DNA of 64,000 nucleotides from Fictibacillus aquaticus (GTDB lineage Bacteria > Bacillota > Bacilli > Bacillales > Fictibacillaceae): positions 248,001-312,000 of the forward strand of contig NZ_NOII01000011.1 in assembly GCF_002245695.1 (NCBI RefSeq). Direction: 5' to 3'. A program made the translations under genes and the position numbers. Positions 1 through 8,664 of this stretch are shown here, piece after piece (the stretch's first letter is position 1; each line of letters starts with the position of its first letter). The notes below the pieces were generated by a model that searched no databases, was not told the origin of the DNA, and saw only the letters and a program-made list of their open reading frames with translations.

Positions 1-1708
1 CTTTCAATAGGTACAGCCCTTTTTGATTCAGTTGAACCTGATCAGATGAGACGCCGCCTTCTACTATATCGACATGCAGCTCGCGAGTTTCTTCACTTAC
101 AGATGCAACAGCAGAAGCCTCTCCTGTTTCAAAGTTCCAGTATGTCATTCTGTCCATGCTGCCCTGGTCAAAAGTGCCGTTATAGATATGGTTGCCATCC
201 GGCAGCGGCTGCTTCGCCCCATTCGGGTCTTCCTTCTCAGCCGTCACGTCCTCTACCCGCACATTGCCGATCCATACAGGATTTGTTCCGTTCCCTCCAA
301 TATTAAATTCCAGACGAGACGCGATATCCGTATCGTTCAGCATGTTAAATGTGAACTCGTAACGCTGAAGCTCGCTGCCGAGTTTAATGCTCTCTTCATT
401 CGAGTATTTGACATACCCTCTTTCAGGCCCTGCACCCAGTTTTACCATCATATTGCGAGCTGCCGTTGATTTCGCGTCAAAGCTCACTTTATACTTGCCG
501 CCTTTTCCGAGTGATACATTTTGAATCATTTGCAGCGAATACAGCTGTGAACCTGGGTTGTCCACGTTCACTTTTGCAAAATTTTCTCCGTTCACATTCT
601 CTACAGCCACACTTCCCGCTCCGCCAAAGTCAGGCAGATGCACAAAGTTCCAATAAAGCGGATCGAGCTGCTTATCTCCCGTCCCAATATCTGTTATCGG
701 CTTTTCAAAGTTCTCATCATATACGTGGTTACCATCGTTCAGCGGCTGTTTCGCATCAGCAGGTAGCACGACCGGTTCAGCAGGAGGCTCCACCGGCTCA
801 CGGTAATCTCGTTTTTTCAAATCGTACACACGCACATAATCAACAAGCATCTCGCTCGGGAACGGTGTCGTCTCATCCGTTTCGCCGTCAAACCAGCCGC
901 CTACTGCCAGATTCATGACTAGGTAGAAGTTCTGGTCAAACGGTGCTGGATAAGAGTAGTTCGCGGCATTATCCTTGCCTTTTGAGTACCAATTGTTTTC
1001 CGTGTGAAAAAGCTCGCCGTCAACAAACCAGCGCAGCTCGCCAGGCTCCCATTCAAGAGCGTACGTGTGCCAATGGTTGATGCCCTTGTTCTTAGGAAAC
1101 TCGTACTCTTTGCCCGTATATTTATTGTTCGGCCAGCCTTCGCCATAGTGAATCGTGCCCGCTACTTTATTCGGCTTGCTTCCCCATGCCTCCATAATAT
1201 CGATTTCTCCTGAAGCAGCCCACGATCCGTACTTATCTTCTTCAGGCAGCATCCAAAGCGCCGGCCAAAGCCCTTTACCTGTCGGAAGCTTCGCCTTAAT
1301 CTCATACCGTCCATACGTTTTACTGAATAATCCTTTTGATTTCAGCTTAGCCGACGTATAATCGTAGTTACCGAATTTGTCGGACACTTTTTCCTTTTTC
1401 GCCTTGATGACTAGATTGCCGTCACGAGTGAAAGCGTTTTCTTTTGAGTCCGTATAAAATTCTTTCTCGTTATTTCCCCAGCCTGGTGTAATGCCGTTGC
1501 CTTCACTGTCTACGATCCAGTTACCTTTATCAAAACCCCATTTAGTGCGGTCGATCTCTTTGCCATTAAACTCATCATTCCAGACAAGAGACCATTCTGA
1601 TTTATTGCGCTTCACTTTTTTTCCATCTTCTTTTGTGTCTTTGGCCGCATAGCCAGTGCTTGGCACCATAAGCATTGCCGTCATAACAATTGCTAGTGCT
1701 TTTTTCAT
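1..1708 (-). CDS. Secreted GH16 endo-beta-1,3-glucanase with carbohydrate-binding modules (3' end outside window)
   Basis: The gene reads leftward from an ATG at 1708 and is still open at base 1, so its C-terminus is missing. AGGAGGG sits just upstream of the ATG. Residues 1-21 form a signal peptide ending near TGYA, so the enzyme should be exported. The GH16 domain spans roughly residues 35-300 and carries the family signature GEIDIMEAW, with predicted nucleophile E168 and acid/base E173. After a proline-rich linker come a CBM4/9-like module (about 310-460) and the start of a second similar one (about 495 onward); both begin with the motif DGNHxY. GH16 enzymes of this type cut beta-1,3- or mixed-linkage glucans such as laminarin. 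As the only secreted glycosidase of the cluster it probably releases the oligosaccharides used by the neighbouring importer, GH1 and GH30. The exact substrate is inferred. Confidence 0.93.
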   Translation of the reverse strand, partial: MKKALAIVMTAMLMVPSTGYAAKDTKEDGKKVKRNKSEWSLVWNDEFNGKEIDRTKWGFDKGNWIVDSEGNGITPGWGNNEKEFYTDSKENAFTRDGNLVIKAKKEKVSDKFGNYDYTSAKLKSKGLFSKTYGRYEIKAKLPTGKGLWPALWMLPEEDKYGSWAASGEIDIMEAWGSKPNKVAGTIHYGEGWPNNKYTGKEYEFPKNKGINHWHTYALEWEPGELRWFVDGELFHTENNWYSKGKDNAANYSYPAPFDQNFYLVMNLAVGGWFDGETDETTPFPSEMLVDYVRVYDLKKRDYREPVEPPAEPVVLPADAKQPLNDGNHVYDENFEKPITDIGTGDKQLDPLYWNFVHLPDFGGAGSVAVENVNGENFAKVNVDNPGSQLYSLQMIQNVSLGKGGKYKVSFDAKSTAARNMMVKLGAGPERGYVKYSNEESIKLGSELQRYEFTFNMLNDTDIASRLEFNIGGNGTNPVWIGNVRVEDVTAEKEDPNGAKQPLPDGNHIYNGTFDQGSMDRMTYWNFETGEASAVASVSEETRELHVDIVEGGVSSDQVQLNQKGLYLLK

Positions 1709-1734
1709 ATCTTTCCCTCCTCTTATTTTTAAGC

Positions 1735-1771
1735 TAAAAAAAGAACGGCCCCCTTGATTCCAACACGTTCT
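1735..1771 (-). terminator. Probable terminator after the GH30 gene
   Basis: On the minus strand, arms AGAACG and CGTTCT (1766-1771 and 1742-1747) enclose an 18-base loop and are followed by seven T residues. The stem is short, but the U tract and the position between GH30 and GH16 fit a terminator or attenuator. GH16 may then be partly uncoupled from the upstream genes. Confidence 0.5.
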
Positions 1772-1807
1772 GAAAATCCAAAGAGGCCGCTCGCTAAGAT
1801 GATTTTT

Positions 1808-3145
1808 TTATAAAGTAATCATAAATGTCGTAATTGAATGCTCCGGCAAAACAGTCTTCACAGCTTGTCCTGCGATCACAACAGAAAGCTCCTCCGGCTT
1901 ATCTCCGGCATTCATCACAACTGTTGCAATGCTGCCGTCTTCATTCTGGAAAGACACCGTCTGCAAACTCTCCGACTTCAGCTCACTCGCAATCCGCACC
2001 GCATTCGGCTTAATGTACTTGCTGAAATGGCCGATGTAGAAGTACGAGCTGTTATAGTGAATCTCGCCTGTCTTTGTATCCACGATGATAGGAGCATCAC
2101 AATAATTGCCAACATGGTTCGGTCCGCCCTGCTCGTTCAGCACAAGGTTCCAGTCAATCCAGCCTTCAAGATAGTTATTCATGTCGCCGATCATGTTGCG
2201 TGCGTAACGCTCGCCTGTATGCCATGCGCCGAGCTGAACTCCGCCTTCTATGCATCCTTCTGTAAAAATCAGATGCTTATCAGGGAAAGCCTCATGAATT
2301 TTGGATAAGTTCTCGAACTCCTCCGACACGTACCAGTGAATGCCCGTACCCCATACATAGCGGGCTGCATCCGGATCAGACAGCACGGTTGACGCACGTT
2401 CATACGCAATATCACGGTTATGATCCCAGATAATAATTTTTTTATCTTCTAAACCTTCTTGTTCCATAATCGGTCCAAGATGATTTTTCACAAAATCGCG
2501 TTCTTCTTCCGCCGAGTAGCGGCATGAATCCCACACCTGTGTCGCGTCAGGCTCGTTTTGCACAGTGATGCCCCAAATCGGAACACCTTCTGCTTCCATC
2601 GCCTTTACATACTTGGCATAATAACGCGCCCAAACATCGTTGTACTCAGGCTTCAGCTTGCCGCCGTTGTTCATCTCATTGTTCGTTTTCATCCAAGCAG
2701 GAGGGCTCCAAGGAGAAGAGAGAATCGTCAGCTCTTCTCCTCTTGCCGCCACCGCGTCTTTTATGAACGGAAGCACATGCTCCTTCTCGCGCTTTATGCT
2801 GAACGTGCTCAGCTCGGTATCGCCATCTTCCACGTACGTGTAATTGCCTAGAGCAAAGTCACAGCTATGAATGTGCGTCCGGCCAAGGTTATAGCCAAGC
2901 CCTTTTTCTTTATGAAAATAGCTTTCTATCACACTCAGTCTGTCTGCTGCAGGAATTTTGGAAAGTGTATAAGCAGCTGCTTCGGTAAACGCTCCTCCAA
3001 ACCCCATAAAGCGCTGAAACGTCTTTTCCGGAAAAAGTTTCAGTGCAGTGCCCTCTGACTTTTCAACCTTTTCAAAAGACAATGTTTCCTTTTCAGCAAA
3101 ACGATCTCCGGTGTTTTTTGATGTCTGTATGATCTTTACATTCAT
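1808..3145 (-). CDS. GH30 family glycosidase (glucanase/glucosylceramidase type), cytoplasmic
   Basis: This is a (beta/alpha)8 glycosidase of family GH30, recognised from MGFGGAFTEAAA near the N-terminus, the acid/base motif VQNEPDATQ and the nucleophile motif IFTEGC. Counted from an upstream ATG at 3160 the catalytic residues are E203 and E301; from the chosen start they are E198 and E296. I prefer the ATG at 3145 because GAGG lies 9 bases before it, while the ATG at 3160 abuts the GH1 stop codon and has no close Shine-Dalgarno sequence. There is no signal peptide, so it should act on imported oligosaccharides. GH30 members include beta-1,6-glucanases and beta-glucosidases; beside GH16 and GH1 a role on beta-1,6 branches or gentio-oligosaccharides is plausible but inferred. 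Confidence 0.9.
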   Translation of the reverse strand: MNVKIIQTSKNTGDRFAEKETLSFEKVEKSEGTALKLFPEKTFQRFMGFGGAFTEAAAYTLSKIPAADRLSVIESYFHKEKGLGYNLGRTHIHSCDFALGNYTYVEDGDTELSTFSIKREKEHVLPFIKDAVAARGEELTILSSPWSPPAWMKTNNEMNNGGKLKPEYNDVWARYYAKYVKAMEAEGVPIWGITVQNEPDATQVWDSCRYSAEEERDFVKNHLGPIMEQEGLEDKKIIIWDHNRDIAYERASTVLSDPDAARYVWGTGIHWYVSEEFENLSKIHEAFPDKHLIFTEGCIEGGVQLGAWHTGERYARNMIGDMNNYLEGWIDWNLVLNEQGGPNHVGNYCDAPIIVDTKTGEIHYNSSYFYIGHFSKYIKPNAVRIASELKSESLQTVSFQNEDGSIATVVMNAGDKPEELSVVIAGQAVKTVLPEHSITTFMITL

Positions 3146-3160
3146 GTTCTGCAGCCTCAT

Positions 3161-4525
3161 TTAGTTAGATTTAGAAAGTTCTCCTGCATGCTGTACATTG
3201 CGCTCTTCAATAATCTCCGCATAGCGGCGGCCGCTGTCTTTTAAAATTCTTTCCTGTGTTTCAAAATTCACATACGTAATTCCAAAGCGCTTGTCATAAC
3301 CGAACGACCACTCAAAGTTATCAAGTAATGACCATAAGTAGTAACCTGCGATGTTCATTCCCTCGTCGTTCAAGTCTGCAACCGCACTAATGTGGCTTTC
3401 AACGTACTGCTGACGCTCGAAATCATGCACTCTGTTATCCTCGGAAACCGTATCAGGGAACGCAGCTCCATTTTCCGTGATGAAGATTGGAAGATTCGTA
3501 TATTCCTTGCGCAGACGGCGAATCAGATCCTTAAATTCATCCGGGCTGATATCCCAGCCCATCCCTGTTTTCGGATAGTCGCTGTGCGCGTATTTGTACA
3601 GAAAGTCAGACGGTGAACTGAACTCAACCAATCCTCGTGCATAATAATTGATGCCGAAGAAGTCGCACTCAGTAGAAATTTTCTCTAGATCTCCATCCTG
3701 GATGAAGCTGTAGTCGTGCACATATTTTGAGAATAGGTTCATCATATCTGCCGGGTAAGATCCTTTTAAAACTGGATCAAGGAACCAGCGATTGCTGTAT
3801 CCGTCCGCGTTGTTTGCCGCCAGCTTGTCGTTGACAGAAGAACTTGCCGGATAGATCGGCGATAAGTTTAGCGTGATGCCTATCGGCGTGTTTGAACCAA
3901 ACTTTTCTTTTAGCAATGTAACAGCTTCCCCGTGCGAAAGAAGAATATGGTGAACCGCCTTAAGCGCCTCTTCCATGTTCGAATGGCCAGGAGCATGCAC
4001 CCCTTGATGGTAGCCAAGGAACCCTGCACACCATGGCTCATTGTGCGTGATCCACATGTGAACAGAATCGCCTAGCTCTTCAAAGCACTTTTCTGCATAT
4101 TCGATAAACCATTGCACAGATTCGCGGTTCGTCCATCCGCCAAGTTCATGCGCCCACATCGGCAGATCCCAGTGATACAGCGTAACAGAAGGCTTGATGC
4201 CTTCTTCTGTCAGACGCGCGATAATCTTTTTGTAAAAGTCCATGCCAGCCGGGTTGTATTGGCCCTTTGCCGGGAAAATACGCGGCCAAGCGATTGAAAA
4301 GCGGTACGAGTCAACGCCAAGCGTCTTTAGCACCTCAATATCCTTTTCATAAAGGTGGTAGTGATCACACGCCACATCACCGTTCTCCATTTTTTCTACC
4401 TTGCCTGGAATATCGCAGAACATGTCCCAAATCGATGGTGTTCTTCCGTCCTTGTCATGTGCTCCTTCAATTTGGTAAGAAGATGTTGCCGTACCGAAAA
4501 TAAAGTCTTTAGAAAATCTGCTCAT
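3161..4525 (-). CDS. GH1 beta-glucosidase
   Basis: A full-length 454-residue GH1 enzyme. It has the N-terminal FGTATSSYQIEG signature, the acid/base motif THNEP (E163) and the nucleophile motif ITENG (E351). It has no signal peptide, so it hydrolyses beta-linked gluco-oligosaccharides in the cytoplasm. The start has the ribosome site AGAGGTGAT. GH30 begins directly after its stop, so the two are cotranscribed. A perfect cre site lies 32 bp upstream, which predicts repression by CcpA when preferred sugars are present. The presence of an ABC importer rather than a PTS next door favours plain beta-glucosides over phospho-glucosides as substrate. Confidence 0.93.
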   Translation of the reverse strand: MSRFSKDFIFGTATSSYQIEGAHDKDGRTPSIWDMFCDIPGKVEKMENGDVACDHYHLYEKDIEVLKTLGVDSYRFSIAWPRIFPAKGQYNPAGMDFYKKIIARLTEEGIKPSVTLYHWDLPMWAHELGGWTNRESVQWFIEYAEKCFEELGDSVHMWITHNEPWCAGFLGYHQGVHAPGHSNMEEALKAVHHILLSHGEAVTLLKEKFGSNTPIGITLNLSPIYPASSSVNDKLAANNADGYSNRWFLDPVLKGSYPADMMNLFSKYVHDYSFIQDGDLEKISTECDFFGINYYARGLVEFSSPSDFLYKYAHSDYPKTGMGWDISPDEFKDLIRRLRKEYTNLPIFITENGAAFPDTVSEDNRVHDFERQQYVESHISAVADLNDEGMNIAGYYLWSLLDNFEWSFGYDKRFGITYVNFETQERILKDSGRRYAEIIEERNVQHAGELSKSN

Positions 4526-4556
4526 ATACGATCACCTCTGAGATTAGTTGTAGAAT

Positions 4557-4571
4557 TTGTAAGCGCAATCA
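4557..4571. promoter_or_regulatory. cre site (CcpA operator) before the GH1-GH30 operon
   Basis: TTGTAAGCGCAATCA matches the cre consensus WTGNAANCGNWNNCW at every fixed position. It lies between the GH1 start codon and the upstream intergenic repeat, where a bound CcpA would block transcription. Binding is inferred from the match only. Confidence 0.75.
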
Positions 4572-4699
4572 TTATTTCTCACTCTTATTTTACAGGTGGA
4601 TGGTCCGCAACTTGAGACAGGGAATTTTGTATATGGTTTCAGAATTTTAGAGTGGCTGTTTATTTTAATCAATGTTGCATTAAAGAACTCAACGGAGCC

Positions 4700-5010
4700 G
4701 TTAATCTCCGTTTCAGGCGCACGCTTTCCGCGGGGCGTGGCGAAAAGCAGAAACGGCTCGTTCAGCCCCGACAAGCAAAAGGGAAAGGGGCCGGTAAGTC
4801 GCTCTTTGACTTATTGGACACTTGCCCTTTTGACCTCGAGGGGCTAGCCGTTTTCTGCTGGACAGGTGAGCCCTCTCGCCGCTACGCGCCATTGAGAGGT
4901 CTCACCTTCCCGCTCGTCCCGCAGGATAAGGAAGGCTACGCAGCAAGACATCGCACGAAGAAAATGTGACCTTCATTTTCGAGGAGTCGGCGCCTTACAC
5001 TCCGATCAAC
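4700..5010. repeat. Intergenic repeat element, long form with hairpin cassette
   Basis: This 311-bp element fills much of the 620-bp gap between the GH1 gene and the response regulator. It shares its left end (TCCGTTTCAGGCGCACGC, then TTTCCGCGGGG) and right end (GGAGTCGGCGCCTTACACTC) with a 188-bp copy at 48723-48910. The outer ends, GTTAATC and GATCAAC, resemble an imperfect terminal inverted repeat. Relative to the short copy, about 125 bp is inserted at 4738-4864; the insert folds as a long imperfect hairpin, with AGCAGAAACGGCT facing AGCCGTTTTCTGCT. Short reading frames cross it but none has a convincing start or protein character. I see no other gene in 4526-5146. Confidence 0.85.
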
Positions 5011-5117
5011 TTTTTCAATGATGGATTCAAGATGTTTAAGCCATTGAAGTTAAACTAACACCTCTGTAATACCTTCGCTAAAAATTCCTTGCTTAATAAA
5101 TTTAGAGCTTTTTAATA

Positions 5118-5145
5118 ATAAAAACGAGCTCCAAAAGGAACCCGT
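5118..5145 (-). terminator. Terminator of the two-component system genes
   Basis: On the minus strand ACGGGTTCC and GGAGCTCGT pair over nine bases (two G-U) around a TTTT loop, followed by TTTTATTATT. It lies immediately after the stop codon of the response regulator. Confidence 0.8.
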
Positions 5146-5146
5146 C

Positions 5147-6643
5147 TTAGTTCTTTTCCCGATATTCTTTTGGTGATATTCCTTCAATCTCGCGGAATAC
5201 CCGCGCGAATTGCTTTGGATTTTTGTAGCCTACTTTTTCGCTGATTTCAAATACTTTAAGATCGGTTTCTCCCAGCAGACTTTTTGCTTCTTCAATCCGT
5301 ACATTTTTTAGGTAATCAACAAAATTCTGCCCTGTGTAGTCTTTGAACATATGACTGAAATACGAGTAGTTGAGTGAAATGTAGTTTGAAACGACCGCTA
5401 GATTGAGATCTTTATGATAGTTTTCTTTAATATACGCGATCGCTTTATCCATATATTTCTGTTCAGAATAAACGGATTTCATTTGTTTATTGTACTCATG
5501 CAATCGCATTAAAAGGTTTTCAAGCGCCTGAAAGTACTCATGAAAATTTCTGAAGTTAAAGATGTTGCTGATCTTGTTGAATAGATTGAAGGTTTCTACT
5601 GACTCTTCACCAAGCCTGGCAAAAAAGCTTACAAAAATAATGTCATTCATTTCTTTTGCCAAATTTTCCATATACTCTATTTCACGGCTGGAGATTGTTT
5701 CATAATCCATCACTTGACCTAAAAGCGATTTAATCTCATCCTCACGCTCTGTGCCGAGCATATTGGAAATCTTCTTGATATTATCCACCGGAACATCCGA
5801 TACACTTTGCTTTTCTTTCGCCTCATCATAAAAAATGATGGTGCTGCGCGGATGGAAGAAATGATATTTCAGCGCATTTTCAGCCTGCTCATACACACTT
5901 TTCATGTCTTTAATATCATCCGCTTTATTGCTTAATCCAATGACAAAGCTATCACTGCTTAGCGAATTTTGCAGCTCAGAAAACAGATGCATGCTAGGAG
6001 TGATGATAACCGTCCGTGATTCACTGTCTAGAAAGGAAAGCGTTTCTGCCTCGTTGTCCCTTAAAAATTTGCTAACTTTGCTTAACAAATCTTTTTCATC
6101 TGATTTGATGATGCCTATATAATAGCCATTATGAAACGGCTCAACTTGCATTTTTTCATAAAAATCGTCAAAGTCTTCGTTCTGTACATTTGGATTTAAC
6201 AGCATATAATTGAGCTGGCTTGTTCTGTACTCTTCCAAGAATTGATTCGCAGATTTACCTGCGGATTCAAATTCCTCCACAATGCTGTTTAGCGTGTTAA
6301 ACAGCTCAATTCTATTCACTGGCTTGAGCAAATAATCTTTCACGTTCGCCTTAATCGCTTCCTTCGAATACACAAAGTCATCATAGCCGCTGAGGATAAC
6401 GAGAGCAGGGGATTTTTGTTTATCACTTTGCTGCAGCTCTTTAATCAATTCAATCCCGCTCATGCGCGGCATTTTAATATCTGTAATCAGAATATGTGCT
6501 GCATTCTCTTCCATCATGTCTAGTGCTTCTATACCGTCAGCTGCGACGGCTGTTTCGAATGTATCGGGAAACTCCCGGTTAATCATCGCCTGGATGCCGA
6601 GACGGATATTTTTTTCATCGTCTGCAATAAGTATCTTATACAT
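5147..6643 (-). CDS. YesN-type response regulator, REC plus AraC DNA-binding domain
   Basis: The receiver domain occupies about residues 1-120, with acidic pocket D8-D9 and phosphoacceptor D55 in ITDIKMP. A long middle region of unknown fold is followed by two AraC-type helix-turn-helices over the last 100 residues, ending PKEYREKN. The gene overlaps the end of the sensor kinase gene by 8 bases, so the pair is translationally coupled. Regulators of this class activate neighbouring carbohydrate import and glycosidase genes. The likely targets here are the importer at 8.7-12.3 kb and perhaps the GH genes downstream. The ligand is not visible from sequence. Confidence 0.92.
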   Translation of the reverse strand: MYKILIADDEKNIRLGIQAMINREFPDTFETAVAADGIEALDMMEENAAHILITDIKMPRMSGIELIKELQQSDKQKSPALVILSGYDDFVYSKEAIKANVKDYLLKPVNRIELFNTLNSIVEEFESAGKSANQFLEEYRTSQLNYMLLNPNVQNEDFDDFYEKMQVEPFHNGYYIGIIKSDEKDLLSKVSKFLRDNEAETLSFLDSESRTVIITPSMHLFSELQNSLSSDSFVIGLSNKADDIKDMKSVYEQAENALKYHFFHPRSTIIFYDEAKEKQSVSDVPVDNIKKISNMLGTEREDEIKSLLGQVMDYETISSREIEYMENLAKEMNDIIFVSFFARLGEESVETFNLFNKISNIFNFRNFHEYFQALENLLMRLHEYNKQMKSVYSEQKYMDKAIAYIKENYHKDLNLAVVSNYISLNYSYFSHMFKDYTGQNFVDYLKNVRIEEAKSLLGETDLKVFEISEKVGYKNPKQFARVFREIEGISPKEYREKN

Positions 6644-8519
6644 GTCCGCTGCCCCCTTTCATTGATTTATAAGGCATTCTGATGATTACGGCTGTAAACT
6701 CGCCCTCTGTACTTGAAACCGTCACACCGCTTTCCTTGCCATAATAAAGCTGAATTCGCTCATTCACATTGCGCAGCCCGATGCCGTTTCCGCTGCCCTC
6801 AGCTTGTTCGGGCTTTTCCTGTACTGAGTGAATGCTATTGTTCAGTTTCTCGCACAGAACCTCGTTCATACCGATGCCATTATCCTTGATCTCGATAAAC
6901 GCCGAATTGCCGTCCTTCCAAGCCGTTACGTATATCAAACCAGGACGTGAGTATAGGACAGATGACAGCCCATGTTTAATGGCGTTTTCGATGATAGGCT
7001 GAAGCGACATCTTCAGCACTTCCTGATCAAGCAATTCTTTCGGAACATCAATGTGAAGAACAAGTGAGTTGTCTAAACGCAGATTCATAATATCGATATA
7101 GTTTTGAATATAATGAAGCTCTTCTTCAAATACAATAAAATCGTTTTTCCACCTTAAGTTGTAGCGCATCATTTCCCCAAGAGATGTCACGGCATCAGAA
7201 ATATCGTACTGCCCTTCAATTTCAGCCATCATCTTAATATTTTCCAGCGTGTTATACAGGAAATGAGAGTCGATCTGCGTCTTAAGCGCTCTTAGCTCTG
7301 TCTCCTTCGCTGCGGCCTGTTTATTGACGGCATCCGCTATAAGACTATTAATCTTTCTGACCATTCTTTTAAAATGTGCCGCCAGTTCACTGATCTCGTC
7401 GCTGCCTGTAATATCTTCATCAAATACAAACTCTCCTTTTTCCACTCGCTTGACGGCGTCTGTTAATAGATACATCTTCTTCAGCAGCAGTGAGACAAGG
7501 ATATACGTAAATAAAGAGAGTATTAGAACGAGAACAATAATACCGCTCAGAATAATATTCCTCGTTTTATCCGCTTCTTTGTTCAAATCTTCTAGAGAAA
7601 TCACATTCAGCATATAGCTGTCGATATCATCAATATACGAGTACACCACAAGGTAAGGGGTTTGGTTGTTGATAAACTCGAAGCTTCCTGTTCCTTCTTT
7701 CTTAAACTTAGAGAATTCACGTTTAAGAGTTTTCGTTTTGATCCCTGCATCTCTTAAAAACGTATCATGATAGTTTCGTATCATTTTCCCGTTTCTATCG
7801 AGCACGACATAAACAGAACCTTTATCATTAACTGTGCCGAACATTTTCGGAAAAAAGTTTTTCAGCAGCATGTTGATCTCAATAATGCCTAAGTGCTCGT
7901 CCTTTGGATAATCCAGTTCGCGCAGCAGTGAGATTTTTGACATATTCTGTGAAGGAAGTCTTTCCAGCACATCTTCTGTCTGCTGATCAAACCACCAGAG
8001 CTCCATGCCGTTACGGCTTACCACATCACTTCTCCACGGCTTTTTCATGATCCGTTTCTCGCTGAAAAGGATCGGCCACATTTCCGTTACATATGGATTG
8101 GTCGTATAAAGGCGGATGTTTTCAATCGCCGGATTGTTCACCTGCAGTCTAGAGACGTTGGAAAATGCATTCATCTTAAAATTGATCAATTCATCTACAT
8201 TCGCTTCGTTTCTTGATTTCACGAAATCGATGAATTCCATATCTGAAACGACCATCTGCGCTGTCCGTCTTATCGTTTCAATATTATTTTTAATGATAAT
8301 TTTTTCGATTTCCATCGCATTTTCGTTCTTATTTCGAATATCATGGATGGCGCGGTCATACACGTCGTTCGTATAATAAACGGTAAAAATGATAATAGGA
8401 ATAATAATGATGAGAATATATAAGGCCACGAGTTTCTGCTGAAGAGACAGCTTGTCCATCAGCTTGTTTGCCTGTCCAGACCATTTCGAGACAGCAGCCG
8501 CAGTTTTCAAATGTATCAC
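6636..8519 (-). CDS. YesM-type membrane sensor histidine kinase
   Basis: This 627-residue kinase starts with GTG at 8519. Transmembrane segments lie at about 30-50 and 320-346, enclosing a roughly 270-residue extracytoplasmic sensor region. A HAMP segment (347-395) follows, then a His_kinase domain with SHFLYNTLE (H419) and a C-terminal ATPase domain with NAIKHGL and GNGIGLRN. The start has only weak ribosome-site support; an ATG at codon 21 is an alternative and would keep both membrane segments. It overlaps its response regulator by 8 bases and follows the importer lipoprotein gene after a 145-bp gap with a strong hairpin. It probably senses extracellular beta-glucan oligosaccharides, directly or through the binding protein (inference). 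Confidence 0.9.
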   Translation of the reverse strand: MIHLKTAAAVSKWSGQANKLMDKLSLQQKLVALYILIIIIPIIIFTVYYTNDVYDRAIHDIRNKNENAMEIEKIIIKNNIETIRRTAQMVVSDMEFIDFVKSRNEANVDELINFKMNAFSNVSRLQVNNPAIENIRLYTTNPYVTEMWPILFSEKRIMKKPWRSDVVSRNGMELWWFDQQTEDVLERLPSQNMSKISLLRELDYPKDEHLGIIEINMLLKNFFPKMFGTVNDKGSVYVVLDRNGKMIRNYHDTFLRDAGIKTKTLKREFSKFKKEGTGSFEFINNQTPYLVVYSYIDDIDSYMLNVISLEDLNKEADKTRNIILSGIIVLVLILSLFTYILVSLLLKKMYLLTDAVKRVEKGEFVFDEDITGSDEISELAAHFKRMVRKINSLIADAVNKQAAAKETELRALKTQIDSHFLYNTLENIKMMAEIEGQYDISDAVTSLGEMMRYNLRWKNDFIVFEEELHYIQNYIDIMNLRLDNSLVLHIDVPKELLDQEVLKMSLQPIIENAIKHGLSSVLYSRPGLIYVTAWKDGNSAFIEIKDNGIGMNEVLCEKLNNSIHSVQEKPEQAEGSGNGIGLRNVNERIQLYYGKESGVTVSSTEGEFTAVIIRMPYKSMKGGSGHV

Positions 8520-8617
8520 TTCCGTAACTTTCTATATGCTTAAAGTATAGTACAGAGGAAGTGTTTCTTATATAAAAAATAATATTGAAATAACTTCCAT
8601 TAAAACAGGAATAGACA

Positions 8618-8647
8618 GCCTCTTTAGATTTGTTTTTCTAAAGAGGC
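8618..8647 (-). terminator. Strong hairpin between importer lipoprotein and kinase genes
   Basis: GCCTCTTTAGA and TCTAAAGAGGC form a perfect 11-bp stem with an 8-base loop. No U tract follows on the minus strand, so it is more likely an mRNA-stabilising or processing hairpin that sets binding-protein mRNA above downstream genes than a full terminator. Confidence 0.55.
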
Positions 8648-8664
8648 CGCCTTTGTTAGGGAGA

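Noticed and set aside
466-1361. Plus-strand genes opposite the GH16 gene
   Set aside because: They are antisense shadows of a clear GH16 protein with signal peptide and catalytic motif; their sequences have no domain features.
4544-4969. Proteins encoded by open frames over the first intergenic element
   Set aside because: The frames on both strands follow the repeat, have no ribosome sites and show no protein character; the same region in the second copy is not conserved in frame.
4700-5010. Insertion sequence
   Set aside because: No transposase frame, no clear target-site duplication and only seven-base imperfect end symmetry; a small non-coding repeat is the safer description.
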